Of a stretch of 56,603 nt of DNA, positions 1 through 7,669 are shown in pieces. The notes under the pieces are model-generated. The model saw only the letters and a program-made list of their open reading frames with translations, had not been told where the DNA came from and searched no databases. The stretch's first letter is position 1, and each line of letters opens with the position of its first letter. A program made the translations under genes and the position numbers. The DNA comes from MM2 sp035460165 (GTDB lineage: Bacteria; Pseudomonadota; Gammaproteobacteria; Burkholderiales; Methylophilaceae). The DNA lies in the NCBI GenBank assembly GCA_035460165.1, contig DATHWW010000020.1:1-56603 (forward strand). Reading direction: 5' to 3'.

Positions 1-248
1 ACCGCCTGCGCCATCAGGTGCGATGTCGAATGGCGCAGGATGTCGAGGGCTTCCGCGCTCTTCGGCGTGACGATCGCGAGCTCGGCGTCCGCCTCGATGA
101 GATAGCCGGTATCGACGAGCCTGCCGTTCACCTTGCCGGCGAGCGCCGCCTTCGCCAGGCCGGCGCCGATGGATTGGGCCACTTCGGCGACGGTGACCGG
201 CCCTGGAAAGGGCTTCACCGTGCCGTCGGGCAGTTTTATGTTTATCAA
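1..248 (-). CDS. thrS: Threonyl-tRNA synthetase, N-terminal fragment (cut by window edge)
   Basis: The reverse strand encodes about 82 residues that read as the TGS domain at the start of threonyl-tRNA synthetase: KLPDGTVKPFPGPVTVAEVA near the start, then KVNGRLVD, and RHSTSHLMAQAV at the cut end. The enzyme charges tRNA-Thr in the cytoplasm. The first plausible start is TTG at 248-246, giving five residues before LPDG as in E. coli ThrS. No in-frame ATG precedes the conserved region. This start lies only five bases after the CCA end of tRNA-Val, so no Shine-Dalgarno sequence is possible outside the tRNA itself. The family is certain; the exact start is less so. Confidence 0.9.
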   Translation of the reverse strand, partial: MINIKLPDGTVKPFPGPVTVAEVAQSIGAGLAKAALAGKVNGRLVDTGYLIEADAELAIVTPKSAEALDILRHSTSHLMAQA

Positions 249-253
249 GAAGT

Positions 254-330
254 TGGTAGGCGCGATTGGACTCGAACCAACTACCCCCACCATGTCAAGG
301 TGGTGCTCTAACCAGCTGAGCTACGCGCCT
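254..330 (-). tRNA. tRNA-Val (anticodon GAC)
   Basis: A 77-nt cloverleaf with encoded CCA. The acceptor arms AGGCGCG and CGCGCCT pair, and the T arm has GGTTCGAGTCC. The anticodon stem CCACC/GGTGG encloses loop TTGACAT, giving anticodon GAC (valine). It lies directly upstream of thrS on the same strand and has its own promoter at 343-371. Confidence 0.97.
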
Positions 331-342
331 AAAGAGCTGCGC

Positions 343-371
343 ATTCTAGCGAATAAAATGCCGTGAAGCAA
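343..371 (-). promoter_or_regulatory. Sigma70-type promoter of tRNA-Val (and probably thrS)
   Basis: On the minus strand TTGCTT (371-366) and TAGAAT (348-343) are separated by exactly 17 bases. The -10 box ends 12 bases before the tRNA 5' end, a spacing that fits a tRNA promoter. Called by eye. Confidence 0.75.
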
Positions 372-398
372 ATGCAGAATTGCACTTTTGCAAAACGC

Positions 399-404
399 TA
401 TAAT
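399..404 (+). promoter_or_regulatory. Candidate -10 box (TATAAT) before the oxygenase gene
   Basis: A perfect TATAAT lies 26 bases before the ATG at 431. No good -35 box stands at 16-18 bases upstream; TTGCAC at 380-385 is only 13 bases away. The call rests on the -10 match alone. The resulting leader would be about 20 nt, with no obvious ribosome binding site. Confidence 0.4.
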
Positions 405-430
405 AATCGCCTTCTTAGAACACATACATC

Positions 431-1054
431 ATGCCGAATCCTCCTTCCTCCATCGAAGAGTCCATCGCAGACGAAGTCGCAGCCCAGGGTTACGCAGTTA
501 CTCCCGATTTTCTATCCATCACCGAGGTGGCCGAGTTGGCAAGCGAGCTGCGCACTTTGCAGCAATCCGGAGAGATGCGGGGCGCAGGCGTAGGCAAGGA
601 TGCCGAGGTTACCAATAACGTGCGCGGCGATTTCATTCATTGGCTTGAGGAATCATCTGCCTCTCCGGCGCAGCAGGTTTATCTGCAACGACTGGAAGAA
701 CTGCGTCTAGCCCTCAACCAGACGCTCTATCTTGGACTATTCGAATTTGAAGGCCATTTCGCCAGCTATCCGCCCGGTGCGTTTTACCGCAAGCACCTCG
801 ATCAGTTCCAGCATGACAGCCAGCGTGCGCTGTCTTGCATCCTCTACCTGAACGACTCCTGGCTGGAGGAAGACGGCGGTCAGCTGCGCATGTATCTGGA
901 TGAGAACGATGACACCGTATATCGCGACATCCAGCCTCGGGGAGGCACCCTGGTGACTTTTCTTTCAGCGCGCTATTGGCACGAAGTATTGCCCGCACGG
1001 CGCGAACGGCTGAGCATCACTGGCTGGTTCCGCACACGATCACCGATGGTTTGA
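431..1054 (+). CDS. 2-oxoglutarate/Fe(II)-dependent dioxygenase, prolyl 4-hydroxylase-like
   Basis: A 207-residue protein with the metal triad of the 2OG-Fe(II) oxygenase superfamily: H122 and D124 in KHLDQF, and H184 in RYWHEVLP. R193 in the RLS motif probably binds the 2-oxoglutarate carboxylate. The surrounding YLNDSW and EDGGQLRMY are typical of the SM-20/P4Hc type, which hydroxylates protein or small-molecule substrates. Length fits a single-domain cytoplasmic enzyme, and no signal peptide is seen. A PLP decarboxylase follows five bases later, so the two are probably co-transcribed. The substrate cannot be told from sequence. Confidence 0.85.
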   Translation: MPNPPSSIEESIADEVAAQGYAVTPDFLSITEVAELASELRTLQQSGEMRGAGVGKDAEVTNNVRGDFIHWLEESSASPAQQVYLQRLEELRLALNQTLYLGLFEFEGHFASYPPGAFYRKHLDQFQHDSQRALSCILYLNDSWLEEDGGQLRMYLDENDDTVYRDIQPRGGTLVTFLSARYWHEVLPARRERLSITGWFRTRSPMV

Positions 1055-1059
1055 ACGAC

Positions 1060-2505
1060 ATGCATAAACAAACCTTGGAAACGATGTTTTCGCCGGAAGC
1101 CTTTAACACCAACGGGCGCGCCCTGATTGAGATCCTGTCCCGTTATCTGTCGGATAATCTTGAAGGGAAAGGCCCCGTTCTGGACTGGCAGCCTCCGTCC
1201 CAGGCAATTGCGCAATGGCAAGCGGCACTGCCTCAACAAGCCACGCTGACCCCTAAGCAATTTCTGCAAGCAATTCAGGACGAAGTTCTATCGGCCAGCC
1301 TGCACATTCATCACCCTCGCAACCTCGGCCACCAGGTGGCGACGCCATTGCCGATGGCTGCACTCTGCGATCTAGTTGCCGCACTGACCAATCAGGCCAT
1401 GGCCGTCTATGAAACCGGCCCCAGTGCCACCCTGCTAGAGCGGCAAGTGCTGTACTGGCTGGGCGACCTCATTGGCTGGCAGCACACCGAAGGCGTGCTC
1501 ACTTCGGGCGGGGCTCAAGCCAATCTCACCGCGCTGCTGGCGGCGCGACAGGTCAAGGCCGGCTGGAATGCATGGCAACAAGGTGTCGGCGCTGGACAAC
1601 CTTTGCGCGTGCTGACAAGCGAGCACGCCCATTACTCGGTAAGCCGCGCGGCGGGCATCATGGGTCTGGGTACCGACGCGGTCATCAAGGTCGCTGCTGA
1701 TGAGCAAGGGCGCATGGATATGATTGCATTGCAGTTGGCCTGGCAGCGTTGCCTGGATGAAGGTAGCAAACCATTCGCGGTCGTCGCAACCGCCGGCTGT
1801 ACTCCGACCGGCAGCATCGATCCCTTGCCCGAGATTGCCAATTTCTGCAGCGCTCATGATCTCTGGATGCATGTGGACGGAGCGCATGGGGCATCCATAC
1901 TCCTTTCTCGTCAGCACCGGCCGTTGCTCGAAGGCATTGCCCTGGCGGATTCGGTGGTGTGGGATGGGCACAAGCTGCTCTACATGCCGGCGACTGTTTC
2001 GGCAGTGCTATTTCGTGAGCCGCAGCACGGCTATGCGGCATTTGCGCAAGAAGCTTCCTATCTCTTCCAGGGCAATAGCGACGCAGAAGAAACCTATAAC
2101 ACCAGCTACCGCACGCTGGAATGCACCAAACGCATGATGGGACTGAAGCTCTGGGCGGCGTTCTCACTCTATGGCGTGGAAAAATTAGGCGGCTTGGTGG
2201 AGCAAGTGTTTTTCACCGCTCGATTACTGAGCGATAAACTGCACGCCGCAACCGATTTCGAGCTGCTGATGCCGCCGCAGACCAATATCGTCTGCTTCCG
2301 CTACGGCGCGGCTGATCAATCGCACATCAGGAAACAACTGGTCGAATCCGGCGCCTTTCATCTGACGCAGGTGACCATTCACGGCAAAGTCTGGCTGCGC
2401 GCCACGCTCATGAACCCATTTACCACCGAAGCCGACCTTGACGCGCTTCTCGCAGCGATTCGTGCGCATGGCGAATCCAGTCCAAAGGATTTTGTGAATA
2501 CATAA
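1060..2505 (+). CDS. PLP-dependent group II decarboxylase (aromatic-L-amino-acid/diaminobutyrate type)
   Basis: A 481-residue fold-type I PLP enzyme. LTSGGAQANLTAL is the cofactor-phosphate region, HVDGAHGA carries the Asp that contacts the pyridine nitrogen, and VVWDGHKLLYMP carries the Schiff-base lysine (K305). These are hallmarks of the pyridoxal-dependent decarboxylase family (DDC, tyrosine, diaminobutyrate and cysteine-sulfinate decarboxylases). The reading frame is open back into the oxygenase gene, but ATG 1060, just after that gene's stop, is the natural start. ATG 1084, preceded by GGAA, is an alternative. The substrate is unknown. Confidence 0.85.
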   Translation: MHKQTLETMFSPEAFNTNGRALIEILSRYLSDNLEGKGPVLDWQPPSQAIAQWQAALPQQATLTPKQFLQAIQDEVLSASLHIHHPRNLGHQVATPLPMAALCDLVAALTNQAMAVYETGPSATLLERQVLYWLGDLIGWQHTEGVLTSGGAQANLTALLAARQVKAGWNAWQQGVGAGQPLRVLTSEHAHYSVSRAAGIMGLGTDAVIKVAADEQGRMDMIALQLAWQRCLDEGSKPFAVVATAGCTPTGSIDPLPEIANFCSAHDLWMHVDGAHGASILLSRQHRPLLEGIALADSVVWDGHKLLYMPATVSAVLFREPQHGYAAFAQEASYLFQGNSDAEETYNTSYRTLECTKRMMGLKLWAAFSLYGVEKLGGLVEQVFFTARLLSDKLHAATDFELLMPPQTNIVCFRYGAADQSHIRKQLVESGAFHLTQVTIHGKVWLRATLMNPFTTEADLDALLAAIRAHGESSPKDFVNT

Positions 2506-2525
2506 TTCCGCCGCATACTGGCACT

Positions 2526-2780
2526 ATGACACCCGAAACCCTGCTGGAGCTGATGAAGGAAATCGAAATGGAAGCCCCCATCGATTTCACCGGGCTTCCT
2601 TTCGAGGAGGACGATCTGCGGCGCTTGGCATGCCTGAATGTCCTGGAGCTGATGAACAACTGGCCAGGTGCCACCACCCCCGAAACCCGGGATATGATCA
2701 TGGCGGCTACCATCGCCCGACTGGTGCTGGAAAACATGGTGCTGCAGGCCAGAATATCTTTCCTGCTTCAGGATCAGTAG
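2526..2780 (+). CDS. Small conserved-looking hypothetical protein
   Basis: Eighty-four residues, acidic in the first half (MKEIEMEAPIDF, FEEDD) and helical and hydrophobic in the second (MIMAATIARLVLENMVLQAR). It starts 20 bases after the decarboxylase stop on the same strand, so it probably belongs to the same transcript. No signal peptide, cysteine cluster or known motif is visible. Codon use resembles the neighbours. Function not recognised. Confidence 0.6.
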   Translation: MTPETLLELMKEIEMEAPIDFTGLPFEEDDLRRLACLNVLELMNNWPGATTPETRDMIMAATIARLVLENMVLQARISFLLQDQ

Positions 2781-2804
2781 ATCCTCTCAATTCAACCCCA
2801 GGTT

Positions 2805-3251
2805 TCAGCGAAACTCTACCTGCCAGCACTCCAGCTTTTGCCGCATGCGCTCGACATGACCGCCTTGCCAGTAGAATTTATTGCAGCACGGGCATTTGTA
2901 TGCCTTCTTGATATCCGGCGGCCATTGCGGTGAAGGTTCGGCTTCGATAAGCGGGCTATTGCACAGCGAACAACGCGTAAATGGATTTAACAACCAGTCG
3001 ATATCGAGTTTGCGGGTGATTTCACGCGCACAGGATTCCAATCCGTTGCCTTCGAGCAGCACCGTCACGCGCATCGCATCGCGGATTTGCAAGAGAAATC
3101 GGTCACGGGTGAGTAGTACCCGCCCTTCCGCCAGCGCGCGCGCGACCAACTGGCGATCCGGCCGTCCGTCGGGCTCCATCACCACATCGTAGCCCGACGT
3201 GCGCAGCCAGCGCGCCAATCCCTTGAGCATTTCGTCGCAAAGCAGTTTCAT
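2805..3251 (-). CDS. Mut7-C RNase-domain protein with zinc ribbon
   Basis: A 148-residue protein. The N-terminal half has PIN-like acidic residues, D6 in LLCDEML and D50 in LLTRDRFL, as in the Mut7-C family of predicted RNases. The C-terminal half carries a zinc ribbon, C94-x2-C97 and C120-x2-C123. It runs convergently to the gene ending at 2780. A strong bidirectional terminator at 3276-3303 stands only 25 bases upstream of the start, so it must have a promoter inside that short gap or depend on read-through. RNase activity is a family prediction only. Confidence 0.8.
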   Translation of the reverse strand: MKLLCDEMLKGLARWLRTSGYDVVMEPDGRPDRQLVARALAEGRVLLTRDRFLLQIRDAMRVTVLLEGNGLESCAREITRKLDIDWLLNPFTRCSLCNSPLIEAEPSPQWPPDIKKAYKCPCCNKFYWQGGHVERMRQKLECWQVEFR

Positions 3252-3275
3252 CGTCTTCGTGTCATCGCGGCAAAT

Positions 3276-3303
3276 AAAAAGGCCGCATGCAAGCGGCCTT
3301 TTT
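3276..3303. terminator. Bidirectional intrinsic terminator
   Basis: AAAAA-GGCCGC, a six-base loop, then GCGGCC-TTTTT: an 11-bp perfect stem including the A/T tracts. On the minus strand it sits 38 bases after the stop of the His/Tyr-rich protein gene, which it most likely ends. Confidence 0.85.
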
Positions 3304-3340
3304 GCTGCAAAGTTAAACCACCATCCTGCTTAGTATTGAA

Positions 3341-3667
3341 TTAACGATGACCATGATGATGACGGTCGTAATGGCGGTCGTGATGACGGTCGTGGTGGCG
3401 GTGACCACGCCATTGATGGTTGTGGCCATAATAATGGCGCGGTTCGCTGTTGTAATATATGTGAGCACGCGGTTGATAGTAATAACGAATCGGCGCAGGC
3501 TCGTAGTAAACCACAGGCGGCGGCGCATAATAGACCGCTGGCGGTGAGGCATAGTAACCGGGGATGCCGATGTTCACGCTCAGTCCAAATGAATCCCGCG
3601 CGTACGCGCTGCCCATTCCACCGACGGCAAGCACGGCGGCCAGTAATATTAATCGCATGACTTTCAT
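3341..3667 (-). CDS. Secreted Tyr/Pro- and His-rich small protein
   Basis: The start is ATG 3667, which has AGGAG seven bases upstream; the frame is open 15 bases further. The 108-residue product has a signal peptide (MKVMRLILLAAVLAVGGMGSAYA, cleavage after AYA). A Tyr/Pro-rich middle follows (YYAPPPVVYYEPAPIRYYY), then a basic His/Arg tail built from RHHD-type tetrapeptides. It is probably periplasmic or cell-surface. Such tails can bind metal, but that is inference. No named family recognised. Its composition resembles the lipoprotein at 27540-27869. Confidence 0.75.
   Translation of the reverse strand: MKVMRLILLAAVLAVGGMGSAYARDSFGLSVNIGIPGYYASPPAVYYAPPPVVYYEPAPIRYYYQPRAHIYYNSEPRHYYGHNHQWRGHRHHDRHHDRHYDRHHHGHR
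3358..3405 (+). repeat. 12-bp tandem repeat, four units, encoding the His/Arg tail
   Basis: Four consecutive 12-base units: GATGACGGTCGT, AATGGCGGTCGT, GATGACGGTCGT, GGTGGCGGTGAC. They lie in frame inside the gene ending at 3341 and encode RHHD/RHYD/RHHH-like tetrapeptides on the other strand. The repeat could vary in copy number without breaking the frame. Confidence 0.7.
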
Positions 3668-3877
3668 CTTTAACTCCTCCATGCCAAAAGGGCATAAGCA
3701 TAAAACGCACGGAATTGTTATTGGTTTACTTGGGTTCCGGATGCCGCACTACGCAGCGGTTTGAATTTATCCAGGCATCTCGGCCGGACACAGCCACCCC
3801 TCGCCTGGGCTAGTCATATGACACGCGGATTTTTGAGAAAGTTTCTCGAAGTCAGCCGTAAGCCAACCGGGACGAAG

Positions 3878-4432
3878 CTACGTCCAAGCGCCGGATAGGT
3901 ATTTTTCTGCCCAGAACAGGGCAATCATGGTCTTGCCATCGGTAATTTCACCACGTCGCATCGCATCCATCGCCTCAGCAAGCGTCAGTGTAAATACTTC
4001 CAGCGATTCGTCGTCGTCACGATGGTGCTCACCGGCCTGCAAGCCGGTCGCGAGATAGATCAGGATGCGCTCGTCGGAATAACCGATGCATGGGTGCAAG
4101 GTCGTCAGATAGCGCCAATCGGTGGCGGTATAACCGGTTTCCTCCCGCATCTCGCGCTGGCCGGTAGCGAGCGGATCCTCATTCGGATCGATCTTTCCGG
4201 CGGGAAGCTCAATGAACGCGCGATGCAAGGGATACCGGAACTGGCGTTCGAAAACCAGGCGGCCGTCGTCCAGAACGGGGACGACCAGGACGGCGCCCGG
4301 GTGTATCAGGTACTCGCGCGTCGTCTCATGACCGTTATGCAAGCGCACGACATCGCGCTTGGCGTGCATCAACTTGCCCTGAAAAACGGTTTCCGATGAG
4401 ACGCAGGTTTCGGTGAGCTTGTCCTGGCTCAT
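3878..4432 (-). CDS. nudF: NUDIX hydrolase, ADP-ribose pyrophosphatase type
   Basis: A 184-residue protein with a complete Nudix box at residues 79-101 (GKIDPNE, seven residues, REMREETGY). PAGKIDPNE and HPCIGYSDERI fit ADP-ribose/sugar-nucleotide pyrophosphatases, which hydrolyse ADP-ribose to AMP and ribose 5-phosphate. The frame stays open upstream, but ATG 4432 overlaps the stop of the preceding gene as ATGA, which marks the true start and suggests translational coupling. It is the last gene of the nuo transcript. The symbol is by family resemblance; the exact substrate is not proven. Confidence 0.85.
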   Translation of the reverse strand: MSQDKLTETCVSSETVFQGKLMHAKRDVVRLHNGHETTREYLIHPGAVLVVPVLDDGRLVFERQFRYPLHRAFIELPAGKIDPNEDPLATGQREMREETGYTATDWRYLTTLHPCIGYSDERILIYLATGLQAGEHHRDDDESLEVFTLTLAEAMDAMRRGEITDGKTMIALFWAEKYLSGAWT

Positions 4433-4719
4433 TTGCGCCACAGGTAACGCCAGACAAAACCGGGAAAGGCGAACACGATGAACAGCGCGCCTGTCGTCGC
4501 ATAGAACTGCCAGCCTTGCGGAGCCACCTGCCCCATGCTCGAGCGCTCGACGAAATAAGCCACGACGCCGATGACGAAGTAAAGAATCACCAGTTCGAAA
4601 AGGCACCAACCCAGGTGCTTGCTTTTGAGCGGCACGGCATAAAAGAGCCGCTCCGAAAACCAGGGGAGATTGGCTGCCAACAGCGCCAGCAGGATAAGGA
4701 CGAGATGCATCGCGTTCAT
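4429..4719 (-). CDS. DUF2818 inner-membrane protein downstream of nuoN
   Basis: Ninety-six residues with three likely membrane segments (about 5-20, 38-58 and 72-90). The family regularly follows nuoN in betaproteobacteria, which hints at a role linked to complex I assembly or stability, but no function is established. The start overlaps the nuoN stop by four bases and the end overlaps the NUDIX gene start by four bases, so the three are translated in tight series. Confidence 0.85.
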   Translation of the reverse strand: MNAMHLVLILLALLAANLPWFSERLFYAVPLKSKHLGWCLFELVILYFVIGVVAYFVERSSMGQVAPQGWQFYATTGALFIVFAFPGFVWRYLWRK

Positions 4720-6170
4720 TGCAGGCTATGAGCGACAGCGTAGGCGCAGAGTTCCATCAAACGCTGCGGCAGCAGGCCCAGCACCAGTATCGCCATGCCA
4801 TTGATGCTGAGGACCAGCGCCATGTCGGGTGAAGGCGTAATCGGCGAATGATCCTGCGGCTCGTCGAAATACATCAGCTTGACCACGCGCAGGTAATAGA
4901 ACGCCCCGACCGCAGCCATCAGCACCGCAAAAATCACGAGGCTGACGAAACCGGCCTGCAAAGCGGCCTGCAGCACGGTGAACTTGGCGTAGAAGCCCAG
5001 CGTCGGCGGCACCCCGGCCATCGAGAACATCAACAGCAGCATCAGGAAGGCGTACCATGGGCTGCGCTGGTTAAGCCCTTTGAGATCGTCCAGATTTTCC
5101 GCTTCGAACCCCTTGCGCGACAGCAGCAGTATCATGCCGAAGCCGCCGAGCGTCATCAGCACGTAAGCCGAGATATAGAACATCGAGGAAATATAGCCGT
5201 TTATGCTGCCGCTCAAAAAACCAAACAGCAGGAAGCCGATGTGCGAAATCGTCGAATAGGCCAGCATGCGCTTGAGGTTGGTTTGCGCGATGGCGGTGAT
5301 ATTGCCGATGCTGATGGACAAGACCGCCATAACGATCAGCATGCCCTGCCAATCCACGGTGAGGACCTGCAAACCCTGGATTAGCAAACGGATCACAAAA
5401 GCGAAGGCGGCGAACTTGGGCACCGAACCGACCAGCAAGGTAATCGCCGTCGGCGCGCCATGATAGACGTCGGGCAGCCACATCTGGAACGGTACCGCAC
5501 CCAGCTTGAATGCCACGCCGGCAACAACAAAAACCAGCCCCAGAATCAACACGGAGCGGTCGGCCATGCCACTGATCAGGGCCGCATTGATCTGGCTCAG
5601 CTCAAGCGCGCCGGTCGCACCATAGATCATCGACATCCCGTACAGCAGCATCCCGGAAGCCAACGCACCCAGCACGAAGTACTTCATCGCGGCTTCCGTC
5701 GAGCGCGGATTGTCGCGATCCAGCGCGACCAGCGAATACAGGCACAACGACAACAATTCCAGGCCCATGTACAGTGTCAGGAAGTGCTGGCCGGACACCA
5801 TGATCATCATGCCCAGCATTGCGAACAACACCAGCGCAAAAAATTCGCCGCGATACATGCCGCGCAAGGCAATGTAGCTCCGCGAGTAGACCAGCATCAT
5901 GGACGTGCCAAGGTAGATCATCAGCTTGAGCACGTCGGACAGCGGATCGTCGACGAACATGCCATTGAACGCGTAGCCGACAGCTGGAATATGCGTCGAG
6001 ACCGTGATGAATGCCGCGCCGAGCAGCGTGACCTGGGTCAGGATATAGCTGATGTAGAGGGTGCGGGCACTCAGGAAGAGACTGACCAGCAAGACCACCA
6101 TGGCCATGCACAGCACGAAAATTTCCGGCAGCGCTGCGATCAGATCGTATGTTATTGCATTGTTCATCAT
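4716..6170 (-). CDS. nuoN: NADH-quinone oxidoreductase subunit N
   Basis: A 484-residue polytopic membrane subunit of complex I, one of three antiporter-like proton-pumping subunits. Family sequence includes MGLELLSLCLYSLVALDR (with the membrane glutamate) and the lysine-bearing AVPFQMWLPDVYHGAPTAIT. FYAKFTVLQAAL lies near the C terminus. Two adjacent ATGs (6170, 6167) start two bases after the nuoM stop. It is the last nuo gene in the operon, with normal length for the family. Confidence 0.97.
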   Translation of the reverse strand: MMNNAITYDLIAALPEIFVLCMAMVVLLVSLFLSARTLYISYILTQVTLLGAAFITVSTHIPAVGYAFNGMFVDDPLSDVLKLMIYLGTSMMLVYSRSYIALRGMYRGEFFALVLFAMLGMMIMVSGQHFLTLYMGLELLSLCLYSLVALDRDNPRSTEAAMKYFVLGALASGMLLYGMSMIYGATGALELSQINAALISGMADRSVLILGLVFVVAGVAFKLGAVPFQMWLPDVYHGAPTAITLLVGSVPKFAAFAFVIRLLIQGLQVLTVDWQGMLIVMAVLSISIGNITAIAQTNLKRMLAYSTISHIGFLLFGFLSGSINGYISSMFYISAYVLMTLGGFGMILLLSRKGFEAENLDDLKGLNQRSPWYAFLMLLLMFSMAGVPPTLGFYAKFTVLQAALQAGFVSLVIFAVLMAAVGAFYYLRVVKLMYFDEPQDHSPITPSPDMALVLSINGMAILVLGLLPQRLMELCAYAVAHSLQ

Positions 6171-6172
6171 GT

Positions 6173-7657
6173 TCAGCCTGGGATCTTGCTTTGGGCGAGG
6201 TGCGAGAGCAATTGCTCAACCGTGGCATGCGTCAGTTCGGTGATCGGCTGCGGGTACAGGCCAAAGCCCAGCACCATCAGCGCCAGCACAGCCAATATCA
6301 GGAACTCGCGTTTGTTCAGATCCTGCAGTTCGGCGACATGCGCGTTACCAACCGCACCGAAAAACACGCGCTTAACCATCCACAAGGTATACGCCGCGCC
6401 AAGTATCAGCGTAGTCGCAGCCAGGAAGGCATACCAGAAGTTTGCCTGCACGGCGGCAAGGATCACCATGAATTCGCCGACAAAGCCGGAAGTCCCGGGC
6501 AAGCCGGCGTTCGCCATCGCGAACAGCACGGCAAATGCGGCGAAAGTCGGCATGGTATTCACCACACCGCCGTAATCGGCGATCTGGCGCGAATGCATAC
6601 GGTCATAAAGCACGCCCACACACAGGAACAGCGCGCCGGAAATAAAGCCGTGCGAAATCATCTGCACGATGCCGCCTTCCATGCCGAGCGGATTGAAGAT
6701 GAACAGGCCGAGCGTGACAAACCCCATGTGCGAAATGGACGAATAGGCGATCAGTTTCTTCATGTCCTGCTGCGCCAGCGCGACGAAGGCGATGTACACC
6801 ACGGCGATCAGCGACAGTACGATCATCGGCGTCGCCAGGTAATGCGAGGCATCCGGGGCGATCGGCATCGCGAAGCGCAGGAAACCGTAAGCGCCGAGCT
6901 TCAACATGATCGCCGCCAGCACTACCGAGCCGCCGGTAGGGGCCTCGACGTGCGCGTCCGGCAGCCAGGTATGCACCGGCCACATCGGAATCTTCACCGC
7001 AAAGGCCATGAAGAACGCGAAGAAAATAAACAGCTGCACCGACAGCGGCAGCGGCAGCAGGTAGTAGTCGACGATCTCGAAGCTGTTGCTCTGGTGGAAC
7101 AGGTAAATAAAGGCTACCAGCATCAGCAGGGAACCAAGCAATGTGTAAAGGAAGAACTTGATCGTCGCGTACACTCGGTTCGGGCCGCCCCAGATGCCGA
7201 TCACCAGGAACATCGGGATCAGCATCGCTTCCCAGAACACATAGAACAGGATGCCATCCAGCGCGGAGAACACGCCTATCATCAGGCCGGACATGATGAG
7301 GAAAGCCGCCATGTATTGCGCAACGCGCTTCTGGATCACTTCCCAGCCAGCCAGCACTACGATCATCGTGGTAAAGCTGGTCAGCAGGATCAGCGGCACG
7401 GCAATGCCGTCTACCCCCAGGTGGTAATGGATGTTGAAGCTGGGAATCCAGTTGTAACCTTCCTGAAACTGGAAGCCGCCGTCGGCCCGGTCGAATCGGG
7501 TGTAAAGCGGCAGCGTCATCAGGAACCCGGCAATACTGCCGAGCAATGCAAGCCAGCGCGTCAGGCCAGGGCGCTCGTCGTTGCCGGTGGCAAGTACCAG
7601 AATGCCCGCAAAAATGGGCACCCAGATGGACAAGCTGAGAATATTCGATTCAAACAT
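6173..7657 (-). CDS. nuoM: NADH-quinone oxidoreductase subunit M
   Basis: A 494-residue antiporter-like membrane subunit of complex I with about 14 membrane segments. Recognisable stretches are FYVFWEAMLIPMFLVIGIWG (conserved glutamate), PVHTWLPDAHVEAPTGGSV and KKLIAYSSISHMGFVTLG. It pumps protons together with NuoL and NuoN. It lies between nuoL, 12 bases upstream, and nuoN, two bases downstream. Length is normal. Confidence 0.97.
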   Translation of the reverse strand: MFESNILSLSIWVPIFAGILVLATGNDERPGLTRWLALLGSIAGFLMTLPLYTRFDRADGGFQFQEGYNWIPSFNIHYHLGVDGIAVPLILLTSFTTMIVVLAGWEVIQKRVAQYMAAFLIMSGLMIGVFSALDGILFYVFWEAMLIPMFLVIGIWGGPNRVYATIKFFLYTLLGSLLMLVAFIYLFHQSNSFEIVDYYLLPLPLSVQLFIFFAFFMAFAVKIPMWPVHTWLPDAHVEAPTGGSVVLAAIMLKLGAYGFLRFAMPIAPDASHYLATPMIVLSLIAVVYIAFVALAQQDMKKLIAYSSISHMGFVTLGLFIFNPLGMEGGIVQMISHGFISGALFLCVGVLYDRMHSRQIADYGGVVNTMPTFAAFAVLFAMANAGLPGTSGFVGEFMVILAAVQANFWYAFLAATTLILGAAYTLWMVKRVFFGAVGNAHVAELQDLNKREFLILAVLALMVLGFGLYPQPITELTHATVEQLLSHLAQSKIPG

Positions 7658-7669
7658 GTAATGGTTTTC

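Noticed and set aside
3358..3405. Possible CRISPR or regulatory repeat array
   Set aside because: The 12-bp units are contiguous without spacers and lie in frame in a gene tail.
3839..3852. Palindrome GAGAAAGTTTCTC as an operator
   Set aside because: Short, AT-containing, downstream of the NUDIX gene stop, with no gene start nearby on either strand; no operator role is supported.
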